A stretch of DNA of 26,653 nt, taken from NCBI GenBank assembly GCA_034435675.1, contig DAOTWP010000011.1, positions 1 to 26,653 of the forward strand. Direction: 5' to 3'. The stretch comes from DAOTWP01 sp034435675. Its GTDB lineage: Bacteria; Chloroflexota; Anaerolineae; Aggregatilineales; Phototrophicaceae. The translations under genes were made by a program, and so were the position numbers. This document shows positions 1 to 6,481 of this stretch, in pieces. The notes under the pieces were generated by a model. It worked only from the letters and a program-made list of their open reading frames with translations. It made no database searches and was not told the origin of the DNA. How positions within the stretch are numbered: the stretch's first letter is position 1; each line of letters starts with the position of its first letter.

Positions 1-226
1 ACAGCACAGCAGGCAGCAGCGCGCCCAGCAGCGTGTCCAGCCAGCCATCGCTTTCGGCGCACTCGTCCAGGTTCAGCCCCAACGCACTACCGAAGCCGCG
101 CACGGCGGCAGCCGTCTGCTCAAGCAGCCCGCCGAGGATGCCGCCCTCGAACATCTGCCCCGACGGGTCGGTGTGGTTGACGGGATTCGCGCCCGCGTAG
201 ACGTAGGGGTTCCAGCGCACCGCCAT
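1..226 (-). CDS. RHS-repeat core C-terminal fragment, cut by window edge
   Basis: The minus strand reads openly from an ATG at 226 to the window edge. It encodes the hallmark end of the RHS/YD core, with the segment NPYVYAGANPVNHTDPSGQ directly after MAVRW. In RHS proteins this motif closes the shell and is followed by a variable toxin tip. Here it is followed by a Gly/Leu-rich stretch (EGGILGGLLEQ) of the kind that links core to toxin. An in-frame TGA lies about 27 bases before the ATG, so the long RHS shell is absent and this is an orphan tip or a broken gene. The product, if made, would be a displaced C-terminal module. The toxin itself lies beyond the window, so its activity cannot be judged. 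Confidence 0.6.
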   Translation of the reverse strand, partial: MAVRWNPYVYAGANPVNHTDPSGQMFEGGILGGLLEQTAAAVRGFGSALGLNLDECAESDGWLDTLLGALLPAVL

Positions 227-233
227 GTCGCCC

Positions 234-299
234 TTAGCGCAGCGGCATGCCGATCATTGACGATACCACATCATCCACAATATCTAAGCCATTGTCGGA
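234..299 (-). pseudogene. Remnant of an RHS linker segment
   Basis: A short reading frame ends in VVSSMIGMPLR and a stop at 234. It resembles the VMSSMIGMAIRW segment of the toxin gene at 822-1583 in both protein and DNA, sharing an ATGATCGGCATG core. It is probably a leftover of a related RHS tip gene that was broken here, next to the transposase remnant. The match is short, so this is tentative. Confidence 0.3.
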
Positions 300-320
300 A
301 AGAAGTTAGCGAAATACAAT
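292..320 (+). promoter_or_regulatory. Candidate sigma70 promoter before the IS630 remnant
   Basis: TTGTCG (292-297) and TACAAT (315-320) are separated by 17 bases. The ATG at 327 lies only 6 bases after the -10 box, so a transcript would be nearly leaderless. The AGGGGG directly before the ATG is too close to act as a normal ribosome binding site. Confidence 0.35.
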
Positions 321-326
321 AGGGGG

Positions 327-533
327 ATGAGCAGACGAATCGACTTCACCTTAAGTGCAGAACAAGTGGCAGAGATCGACCAGGCTATCAATCATGCCGT
401 CCAACCCGAAGTGCGCCAGCGGGCGATAGCCATCCGCTTACTGCATCTGGGTCACGCGCCAGAAGCGGTAGCTGAGATGCTGGCGGTTGCGTCCAGCACG
501 ATCTGGAACTGGCATCGGCGTTATCGGGCATAG
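327..533 (+). pseudogene. IS630-type transposase N-terminal remnant (HTH)
   Basis: This 68-residue frame has a helix-turn-helix pattern. The segment PEVRQRAIAIRLLHLGH is followed by PEAVAEMLAVASSTIWNWHRRYRA and then a stop. This matches the N-terminal DNA-binding part of IS630/Tc1-mariner-type transposases (family knowledge). Those proteins normally continue for another 250 or more residues with a DDE catalytic domain, which is absent: the downstream DNA is the opposite-strand immunity gene. I read it as a truncated insertion sequence left in the toxin region. A small free-standing HTH protein is the alternative. Confidence 0.55.
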
Positions 534-549
534 ATCAATAGAAATATGA

Positions 550-813
550 TCAGATTTTGGGAAACCATATTCCACGTTGTAAAGGATTCCCCATGTTGGG
601 CAAAATGTGTTTACTATCTAGAGATGAGAAATCCACGTTTTCAATCACCTCCAATATAGGCGGAAAGGTGAATCCTTCAAACACCGATGTTTGCAGCATC
701 TCCAGTGCATCTTGCAAAGACCAAGCTGTTACTCCACAACCCGCCCTTACCCCAATTGGGTGCCGTGAAGTTGTAGCTAGTTCAAATCTGATCCAGAATG
801 CTACGAGTCCCAT
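550..813 (-). CDS. Putative RHS-toxin immunity protein (87 aa)
   Basis: This small gene starts 8 bases after the stop of the toxin gene at 822, on the same strand, behind an AGGA-type ribosome binding site. The order toxin then small protein is the standard toxin-immunity layout. The protein contains GVTAWSLQDALEML, VIENVDFSSLD and HILPNMGNPLQRGIWFP. I associate this pattern with small uncharacterised proteins encoded next to RHS-type toxins, but I cannot name a family with certainty. There is no signal peptide or membrane segment, as expected for a cytoplasmic antitoxin that binds its partner. Its base composition is visibly richer in A+T than the flanking genes, which fits recent acquisition together with the toxin tip. 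The immunity role is inferred from position. Confidence 0.6.
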   Translation of the reverse strand: MGLVAFWIRFELATTSRHPIGVRAGCGVTAWSLQDALEMLQTSVFEGFTFPPILEVIENVDFSSLDSKHILPNMGNPLQRGIWFPKI

Positions 814-821
814 CGCAATTC

Positions 822-1583
822 CTACTTTCCCCCTTGCGACCCTGGAACGAACACGGGACCACTAAAAGGCTCAAATCTAACAGCGGGACCCATAAAGGGA
901 TTATGTATACCTGGAACAATACCATGCTCTGGATCCAACAGGGGTAGTCTTTCCTCAAGTCCAGAAAAATACGCTCTGCTTGATGGTGGAACGAGATAGT
1001 CAATATCACTTCCTTCCCTTCTACTACCTCTGGCTGCTGAACCTACTACTTCGAGGGGACGCTGTGCGCTGTCAACGACCTCCTGAATTTGGCTAATTTC
1101 TGTCGGAGTAAGATCACCTAAAGGTTGCTCTCCCCCACCCCCCTGCCTGCTCAGCCTTCTACCATCAGACAGTTCAATTTCGTGCTCTGAGATCGGGCGA
1201 TAGGTGTGAGGCGTGCCATCAGGGGATCTGACCGTCACCCACCTGTCGGCGTCGGGGCTGAGCACTCGCGCCTCCGGGTCGAGGTTGATGCGCGTCTCTG
1301 CGTCCAGGCTGAGCCGGGTGTCCACATCCATATTGGGACGCACCCGCTGCGTGCCTGGCACATGCACGTCGCCGTTCGTCGTCCCGCGATAGTGCGGCGC
1401 ATCCACGTGCGTGGGGATCAGCCCGGTCGCCTCGCCCAGCCAGCGAATTGCCATGCCGATCATCGACGACATCACGCCGTTGATCAGCGCCTCTTGCAGC
1501 GAGCGCCCGCCGAACATGCGGTTCAGCGCGCCGTCAATCGCCGCGTTCGCCGCCTGCCACGTATTGCGCGCCAGCGTGCCCAC
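822..1583 (-). CDS. Orphan RHS C-terminal toxin with nucleotidyltransferase motif
   Basis: The start is taken at a GTG at 1583; the frame stays open to about 1655 without further RHS sequence. Residues 1-60 resemble the linker after an RHS core (SMIGMAIRWLGEATG). Residues 70-130 are low-complexity and Asp/Arg-rich, with repeated short LDxExR units. Residues about 155-253 carry VVGSAARGSRREGSDIDYLVP: the GS pair at 181-182 and Asp193/Asp195 form the GSxxRG...SDID signature of the nucleotidyltransferase fold. Toxins of this type are expected to transfer nucleotides to a target in the rival cell (family inference; target unknown). There is no secretion signal, so delivery would need fusion to an RHS shell by recombination. 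The immunity candidate follows directly. Confidence 0.65.
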   Translation of the reverse strand: MGTLARNTWQAANAAIDGALNRMFGGRSLQEALINGVMSSMIGMAIRWLGEATGLIPTHVDAPHYRGTTNGDVHVPGTQRVRPNMDVDTRLSLDAETRINLDPEARVLSPDADRWVTVRSPDGTPHTYRPISEHEIELSDGRRLSRQGGGGEQPLGDLTPTEISQIQEVVDSAQRPLEVVGSAARGSRREGSDIDYLVPPSSRAYFSGLEERLPLLDPEHGIVPGIHNPFMGPAVRFEPFSGPVFVPGSQGGK

Positions 1584-1751
1584 CGGCTGCTGGCGGGGCA
1601 GCGCAGACGCGATCGTGAGTCTGCGCCGCCCCGCCGCCCGCCTATGAGCATGCCTTCAGCATCGCGCGAATGTTCTTGTTCGGGGTGAGCATTTGCTCAT
1701 GCATTTCCCCGCGGTTCGTCTTTGCGGTCCGGTTGAGGGTGCGATCTGCCC

Positions 1752-3605
1752 CTACGCCGTCACGGCGCTGTCTGGCACCACCGGGTGTTCTTCGCGCGGC
1801 TGCCCCAGATACCCGCGTTCCAACGCGACAATTTCCGGATCAAGCTTGACATACAGCGCCTTCGGCTCGCGCAGCGGCTGACCGGGTTGTAATTCGCTTT
1901 TTGCCCATCTGCCGGATGCCTTGCTGCCATCGTAGACCAGTGCCTTGTGACTGCGCGTGGATTCGTGATATTCCTCGATACGCAGGTCGCCGAACAACTG
2001 CCCGTCATAACCCAGTGTCTCGTGCAACTGCTGCGCGCTGAAGGGCAGCACCGGCGCAAGCAGAATCTTCAGGTTGTCAATCACGCGCAGCGTCGTGTAA
2101 ATCGCCCGCGCTGCGTCTGCCGGGTCGGTCTTGATCCGCTGCCAGGGTTCGCGCTCGTTGAAGTAGGCGTTGGCATCACGCGCGAGCGCCATTGCCGCTT
2201 GCAGCGCATCGCGCAGGCGCACGCGGTCATACAACGCGCCAATCTCCGCAAAACCCGCCTCGACCTTCGCCAGCAGCGCCTCGTCAGCCGCGGTCAGCGC
2301 GTCGTACTGCGGCACTTTGCCGTCAAAGCGCTTGTAGGCGAACGTCAGCGCACGGTTGGCAAGGTTGCCCCACGCCGCCACCAGTTCGTTATTCACGCGC
2401 GTGAGAAAGCCCTCCCACGAAAAATCGCTGTCCGCCGTTTCGGGGAAGGTCTGCGCCACGTAATAGCGCACCGCGTCGGGCTGGTAGCGTTCCAGCACAT
2501 CGGGCAGCCAGATCGCCCAGTTGCGGCTTTTGCTGAACTGCGCGCCTTCGATATTCATGAACTCGTTGGCGGGCACGTCAAACGGCAGTTGCAGCGGCGC
2601 GTCGTGGGTTTTGCCTGCGCCTGTGTTGTAGATGCCGTCTACGCCCAGCAGTTCCGCCTGCCAGATGATCGTGTGGAAGGGAATATTGTCCTTGCCGATG
2701 AAGTTGTAGATTTTTGCGTCCGGGTTGTACCACCAGTCCTTCCACGCGGTCAGTTCCGGCGCGGCTGCCCCCGGATTGCCGCTGACATTGCGCGCCCATT
2801 CCACCGACGCCGTGAAATAGCCCATCACCGCCTCGAACCAGACGTAGAGCTTCTTGTCCTCCCAGCCGGGCAGCGGCACATCAATGCCCCAGTCAATATC
2901 GCGGGTAATCGGTCTGCCACGCAGCCCATCCGCGACAAAATTCTGACTGAAGCGCGTCACATTGGGCCGCCAGTTTGTCTTGTTCTCGTCCAGATACTTC
3001 AGCAGCGGTGCGCTGAACTTGCCCAGATCAAGAAAATAGTGCTCACTTTCCCGCACAATGAGCTTGTCCGCCGGGTTGTTGCGGTTATAGGGGTTGATCA
3101 GCTTGGTGGCGTCCAGCAGGTTGCCGCAGTTGTCGCACTGGTCACCGCGTGCCGATTTATAGTGGCAGATGTAACATTCCCCTTCTACGTAGCGGTCAGG
3201 CAGGAAACGCTTTTCCTGCTCGCTGTAGAGCAGCGTCTGGATCTCTTTGTACAGGTGTCCGCGTTCCAGCAGCAGTGTGAAGAAGTCCTGCGCGATGCGA
3301 TGATGGTTCTCCGTGTCAGTATGCGTGAACAGGTCATAGCTGATGCCGATTTTCTGCTGGGTCAGCAAAAAGCGTTCGTGATAATGCTCAAAGACCTGCC
3401 GCGCGGGAATCCCGCGTTTGTCCGCCTCCACACTGATCGGTGTGCCGTGACTGTCCGAGCCAGACACCATCAGCACGCGGCTGCCTTTCAGCCGGTGGTA
3501 ACGGGCGAAAATATCGGCGGGCAGGTAAGCGCCGGCAAGATGTCCCACATGCAGGTCGCCGTTGGCATAGGGCCAGGCGACAGAAACGTGTATGATTTCG
3601 GGCAT
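1752..3605 (-). CDS. metG: Methionyl-tRNA synthetase
   Basis: This is a class I aminoacyl-tRNA synthetase of 617 residues that charges tRNA-Met with methionine in the cytoplasm. The HIGH signature appears as HVGH (residues 19-22). A four-cysteine zinc knuckle lies at C144, C147, C157 and C160. The KMSKS loop appears as FSKSR (357-361). The anticodon-binding helical domain follows (about 400-560). The C-terminal tRNA-binding (EMAPII-like) domain found in some MetG proteins is absent, and the chain ends soon after residue 600. GGAGG lies 7 bases before the ATG. It is 45 bases downstream of the nucleotidyltransferase-fold gene at 3651-4454 and probably shares its promoter and leader, so the attenuator at 4564-4757 may control it. 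Confidence 0.95.
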   Translation of the reverse strand: MPEIIHVSVAWPYANGDLHVGHLAGAYLPADIFARYHRLKGSRVLMVSGSDSHGTPISVEADKRGIPARQVFEHYHERFLLTQQKIGISYDLFTHTDTENHHRIAQDFFTLLLERGHLYKEIQTLLYSEQEKRFLPDRYVEGECYICHYKSARGDQCDNCGNLLDATKLINPYNRNNPADKLIVRESEHYFLDLGKFSAPLLKYLDENKTNWRPNVTRFSQNFVADGLRGRPITRDIDWGIDVPLPGWEDKKLYVWFEAVMGYFTASVEWARNVSGNPGAAAPELTAWKDWWYNPDAKIYNFIGKDNIPFHTIIWQAELLGVDGIYNTGAGKTHDAPLQLPFDVPANEFMNIEGAQFSKSRNWAIWLPDVLERYQPDAVRYYVAQTFPETADSDFSWEGFLTRVNNELVAAWGNLANRALTFAYKRFDGKVPQYDALTAADEALLAKVEAGFAEIGALYDRVRLRDALQAAMALARDANAYFNEREPWQRIKTDPADAARAIYTTLRVIDNLKILLAPVLPFSAQQLHETLGYDGQLFGDLRIEEYHESTRSHKALVYDGSKASGRWAKSELQPGQPLREPKALYVKLDPEIVALERGYLGQPREEHPVVPDSAVTA

Positions 3606-3650
3606 TGCATCCTCCGCAAAGGGTCGTGCCTGGGGCAGGGCGCCCCGGCG

Positions 3651-4454
3651 TCATAACAGGGTGTTGATGAACTGCGACTGGCGGATGCGCTCGATCGTCT
3701 TTTCGATCACTTCCGCGTGCGCCGGTTGAATGATATCCCGCAGTTGGTCCACAATCTGAATATAGTAACTGAGCGCGGCAGCACCGCGCATTCGCACCGG
3801 CGGCACATCATACCCCTCTTCATCAATATCCTCAAAGCCCAGCAGCAGCGGTAAATCGCTGTCCTCAGGCAGCAGCGCCTGCGCCCAGGTGAAGAAGTCG
3901 TTTTCGCTCATCAGCAGAATGCCATGCTGCACCAGAAAAACCTCGGTCAAGCCCAGCAGCAGCCCGTAAGTGCCATAGAGTACGGCGGAGTCCTGCCGGG
4001 TAGTCAGCCCGCCCAGAATCTTGTGGACTTCTTCGGCATAGCCCATCAACTGGCGGCTGGCGTAGAGATTCGCGCGCTCCTGCATCTCCGCATCCCAGAC
4101 AAACTGCTTGGACTCGCTGTGCAGCTTCTCGAACGTGTCGGCACGGTCGAGCAGCATCTTCGCCTGCCGAATGCCCTGCACCGCCCAGACCGCCGTTTCA
4201 GGACGCTGCATCTCAGCGCGTTTTTCGTCGGTGGTTGCCAGCGTAATGCTGATCAGATAGTTGTCAACATAGCGCAGGCTGTAGCGCGGCTCCTGCTCGG
4301 CAATCGTTTTGACGAAGTGCAGCACATCCACATCACTGTAACTGTTTGCCATCTCACGCGCGAAGCTGCCGGTCAGCGCCAGCGCCAGCGTGCGTTCTTT
4401 GTCGTCAAGCTCATTGACCAGCTTTGCTAAAAAAGCCTCGGAGAGTTCAATCAT
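3651..4454 (-). CDS. Nucleotidyltransferase-fold protein
   Basis: This 267-residue protein has a minimal nucleotidyltransferase signature near its N-terminus: LTGSFAREMANSYSDVDVLHF, with the GS pair at 29-30 and metal-binding Asp41 and Asp43. The remaining 200 residues are mostly helical, like the C-terminal domains of aminoglycoside or MNT/HEPN-type nucleotidyltransferases. The substrate is unknown. It is the first gene after the long structured leader and is followed 45 bases later by metG, so it is likely co-transcribed with it. I see no strong Shine-Dalgarno sequence before the ATG at 4454. A role in antibiotic modification or tRNA/protein nucleotidylation would be a guess. Confidence 0.75.
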   Translation of the reverse strand: MIELSEAFLAKLVNELDDKERTLALALTGSFAREMANSYSDVDVLHFVKTIAEQEPRYSLRYVDNYLISITLATTDEKRAEMQRPETAVWAVQGIRQAKMLLDRADTFEKLHSESKQFVWDAEMQERANLYASRQLMGYAEEVHKILGGLTTRQDSAVLYGTYGLLLGLTEVFLVQHGILLMSENDFFTWAQALLPEDSDLPLLLGFEDIDEEGYDVPPVRMRGAAALSYYIQIVDQLRDIIQPAHAEVIEKTIERIRQSQFINTLL

Positions 4455-4563
4455 CGTAACCCGTCGCTTTCTGTCTGAGCCTGTGCCTCTCGTTGGTTGG
4501 CTATTTATAAATCATAACCTGAATGCGCTTGCGCTGCATCAACAGATGGCGGCAAACAGCAGC

Positions 4564-4595
4564 AAAAAACCGCCTGCCAGCACTGACAGACGGTT
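4564..4595 (-). terminator. Intrinsic terminator in the leader
   Basis: On the minus strand AACCGTCTGTCAG and CTGGCAGGCGGTT form a stem of about 13 pairs (two G-U), with TG between the arms, running into six T residues. It lies about 110 bases before the start at 4454, so it is positioned as an attenuator rather than an end-of-gene terminator. Confidence 0.7.
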
Positions 4596-4679
4596 CGAGT
4601 TTTCTTACTTGCTAACCCTGCTGGTTCGCCCCTTCGCCCCCCGCTGCTGGCAGGGACACCTGCATCAAGCAGGCAGGGT

Positions 4680-4757
4680 TCAGCGCCGTCTGTCCGGTGT
4701 GGGCAGGCGGAACATTCGCTGGGTGTGGGCAAGGGAAAAGGCAGAATTTGTATACAT
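4680..4757 (-). CDS. Possible 25-codon leader peptide
   Basis: An ATG at 4757 lies 7 bases after the -10 box, so transcription could begin at or next to it and give a leaderless message. The frame runs 25 codons, ends PTPDRRR and stops at 4680. Its last codons (GAC AGA CGG) are the antiterminator arm itself, so a ribosome held on the three arginine codons would mask that arm and favour termination. There are only two Met codons, so classical methionine-starvation attenuation is not supported. It may be a chance frame. Confidence 0.3.
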   Translation of the reverse strand: MYTNSAFSLAHTQRMFRLPTPDRRR

Positions 4758-4771
4758 AGCTGTCAGTATAC
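4750..4771. promoter_or_regulatory. GTATAC-N10-GTATAC palindrome, candidate operator
   Basis: Two GTATAC half-sites (4750-4755 and 4766-4771) lie 10 bases apart, with partial symmetry in the centre (AGCTGT). The site covers the -10 box and the likely transcription start of the minus-strand promoter, as expected for a dimeric repressor. No regulator gene adjoins it. Confidence 0.4.
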
Positions 4772-4794
4772 GCGGGCGGCGCAGCGCTTGTCAA
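4765..4794 (-). promoter_or_regulatory. Sigma70-type promoter for the nucleotidyltransferase-metG leader
   Basis: A consensus TTGACA (4794-4789) and TATACT (4770-4765) are separated by 18 bases. It drives the structured leader and, past the terminator, the genes at 3651-4454 and 1752-3605. It is the best-matching promoter in the window. Confidence 0.65.
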
Positions 4795-4864
4795 GCTGGG
4801 CAAAAGGGCGGGGCGCATTCGGGAATGGGGCAGCGCGTAAAAGAATGCGCAGCGCATGGCTAAG

Positions 4865-4931
4865 CGCAGAAACACGGAGTAAACAGAGGGATAGATGCAG
4901 GCTTCTCAGTGCCCTCTGTGTCTCTGTGGCG
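4865..4931. repeat. Imperfect inverted repeat, dispersed-repeat type
   Basis: The left arm, rich in ACACGGAG...CAGAGGG (4865-4890), is an imperfect inverse of the right arm CCCTCTGTGTCTCTGTGG (4912-4929). The wording CACAGAG/CTCTGTG resembles intergenic dispersed repeats seen in many bacterial genomes. The rest of 4795-5089 shows no gene I can support. Confidence 0.4.
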
Positions 4932-5089
4932 AAATGAGCTTTGTGCCGGGCGAACACAGTTCCTTGCGCCCCGACAGCAGCTTTGCGGTTCGCTTTGATG
5001 CGCCGTAAGGTTTTGCACCGAAATGCGAATACGCCCGCACTTTGGGGCTGCTGCACGAACACGTCCGGTTGGCTGGTTTCGGTTGGTGC

Positions 5090-5374
5090 CTAGACTTCGA
5101 CCTTCACGCCGCGCCAGAAGGCGACATGATCCTTGATCTGCGCGGCGGCATCCTTCGGGTTAGGGTAGAACCATGCCGCGTCCTTGTTCTCTTTGCCATC
5201 CACCAGCACCGTATAATAGCTGGCAAGCCCTTTCCACGGGCAGGTGGTATGCGTGCTGCTGTCCGCAAAGAATTCGCGCTTGACCGATTCCGGTGGGAAG
5301 TAATGGTTGCCTTCGACCACCACCGTTTTGTCGCTTTCTGCCAGCACCACACCGTTCCAGATTGCCTTTGCCAT
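5090..5374 (-). CDS. DUF427 family protein (94 aa)
   Basis: The protein reads MAKAIWNGVVLAESDKTVVVEGNHYFPP and then CPWKGLASYYTVLVDGKENKDAAWFYPNP. These are the typical elements of the small beta-rich DUF427 family: WNG near the start, the GNHYFP turn, CPWKG, and AAW.YP. The start at 5374 is chosen because GGAG lies 10 bases upstream and the family begins near this Met; an upstream extension in frame is not family-like. It is a soluble cytoplasmic protein. The biochemical role of the family is not established. It is the last gene of a minus-strand run with two alpha/beta hydrolases, but a 130-base gap separates it from them. Confidence 0.88.
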   Translation of the reverse strand: MAKAIWNGVVLAESDKTVVVEGNHYFPPESVKREFFADSSTHTTCPWKGLASYYTVLVDGKENKDAAWFYPNPKDAAAQIKDHVAFWRGVKVEV

Positions 5375-5504
5375 CGCATCGTCTCCTTCGTCATACTGCC
5401 TGGGTTGGGCAGTCATCGTTTTCGGAGCAGTAGACGGACACAGCAAGCGTGATCTTACGCCGCGCGGGTGAGTGCTGGCTAAGTGTGCCGGCTGAGAACG
5501 GCAG

Positions 5505-6458
5505 TCAGGCAGGCGCGACAAACGCCAGCGCCTGCGGCAGCACGGCATCCCAGTCCGGCGGGAACTCGTGTTCCAGTTCAGGGTAACGGCGCAGTTCACA
5601 TGCCGCGCCGTGATCGAGCATTGCCTGCTGGAGTGCCAGCGCTCCCGGCAGACAGGGCGCGTCGTGGTCACCAATCACGATAAAGCCGCGAATACCCCGC
5701 GCTGCGGCGGTTTGCAGATGTGGCTGCCAGCTATCCAGCACATCTTTGGGGATAAAGGGTCCCAGCGCGATGAATCCGCGCGCATTGACCCGTCCGGTCA
5801 GCACCAGCCAGGGCGCAATCTGCGCGCCCATCGAGAAGCCGCCCAGCACAGTGCGGTGGGGGTCGAGCGCCGTGCCCGCCCGCAGCGCCGCGAGATGTTC
5901 GCTGATTTCGCGCTCGGTGCGCGCCAGATTATCCCAGACGAACTTGTCCGGTCCCGCTGCCTGCGAGGACTGCGGCAGGGTGACGAACCAGCCAAGCTGT
6001 GCCGCAGCGCGCCAGCGCGGGATATGCCAGCGCACATTGGAAGTGTTGCCATGCAGCGCGACCAGCAGCGGCGGCGTGCTGCCGGATTCGGCGGGGGCAA
6101 AATCCACGCGGTAGGGCTGCTGCTGCGCTTCAACATCCGCCCGATATTTATCGTTACGCGCCAGCAGTGCTTCAAACGCCGGGTTCCCCCGCAGCAAGAT
6201 CAGGTCGGGGTCATCGCGCAGCATCGACTCGCCGAAGAACATGCCTTCGTTCAGCGCCCGCTCAAACGTCGCCAGCGCATCCGCCCCATCCCCGGAAAGC
6301 GCACTGAAGCACATACGCCAGAAATAGACCGTGTGCGCCTCGTCGGGGTAATTGGTGCCTTCTGCCTTCAGAACAGCCGCCGCCTGCGCGTAACGCTGGC
6401 TGCGGTGCATCTGGATCAATGCCTGCCGGAACTGCGACCAATCGGCATACTGGCTCAT
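5505..6458 (-). CDS. Alpha/beta hydrolase (phospholipase/carboxylesterase-like)
   Basis: This 317-residue protein has two parts. Residues 1-110 are helical and Ala-rich with TPR-like spacing (QMHRSQRYAQAAAVLKAEG). Residues 125-317 form an alpha/beta hydrolase: an oxyanion strand LLVALHGNTSN, the nucleophile elbow GGFSMGA with Ser209, an acid in IGDHDAP (Asp264 or Asp266), and His297 in ELEHEFP. The fold is closest to the PF02230-type carboxylesterase or dienelactone hydrolase groups; the substrate is unknown. AGGAAGG precedes the ATG. It lies 23 bases after the hydrolase gene at 6482-7768 and is probably co-transcribed with it. There is no signal peptide, so it is likely cytoplasmic. Confidence 0.85.
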   Translation of the reverse strand: MSQYADWSQFRQALIQMHRSQRYAQAAAVLKAEGTNYPDEAHTVYFWRMCFSALSGDGADALATFERALNEGMFFGESMLRDDPDLILLRGNPAFEALLARNDKYRADVEAQQQPYRVDFAPAESGSTPPLLVALHGNTSNVRWHIPRWRAAAQLGWFVTLPQSSQAAGPDKFVWDNLARTEREISEHLAALRAGTALDPHRTVLGGFSMGAQIAPWLVLTGRVNARGFIALGPFIPKDVLDSWQPHLQTAAARGIRGFIVIGDHDAPCLPGALALQQAMLDHGAACELRRYPELEHEFPPDWDAVLPQALAFVAPA

Positions 6459-6481
6459 GGAAGCCTTCCTTCATCCAGCGT

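Larger units (their letters stand above)
4564..4757 (-). promoter_or_regulatory. Candidate transcription attenuator / riboswitch-like leader
   Basis: Reading the minus strand, GACAGACGG (4694-4686) can pair perfectly with CCGTCTGTC (4593-4585), the 5' arm of the terminator at 4564-4595. Pairing one way excludes the other. Inside this outer helix, AACCCTGC (4680-4673) pairs with GCAGGGTT (4621-4614), extendable by GCT/AGC across a bulge. That helix encloses a CTGC-TTGAT-GCAG hairpin and a second G-rich hairpin. This is the layout of an antiterminator/terminator switch ahead of a nucleotidyltransferase gene and metG. I do not recognise the fold as T-box, SAM, TPP, cobalamin or glycine class. 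The trigger may be a ligand, a tRNA, or translation of the small frame at 4680-4757. Confidence 0.55.

Noticed and set aside
1686..1699. TGAGCA-TT-TGCTCA palindrome as the metG terminator
   Set aside because: The stem has only six pairs and there is no T-run on the minus strand after it.
1947..3656. Long open frame (569 codons) on the plus strand opposite metG
   Set aside because: The opposite strand carries all MetG motifs; the plus frame has no recognisable domain and is rich in Arg/His/Val as antisense frames of GC-rich genes are.
4595..4690. Glycine, T-box or SAM riboswitch in the metG leader
   Set aside because: A GCGAAGGGGCGAAC stretch recalls the glycine aptamer, but other conserved blocks are missing, and no T-box AGGGTGG or SAM-I core is present.
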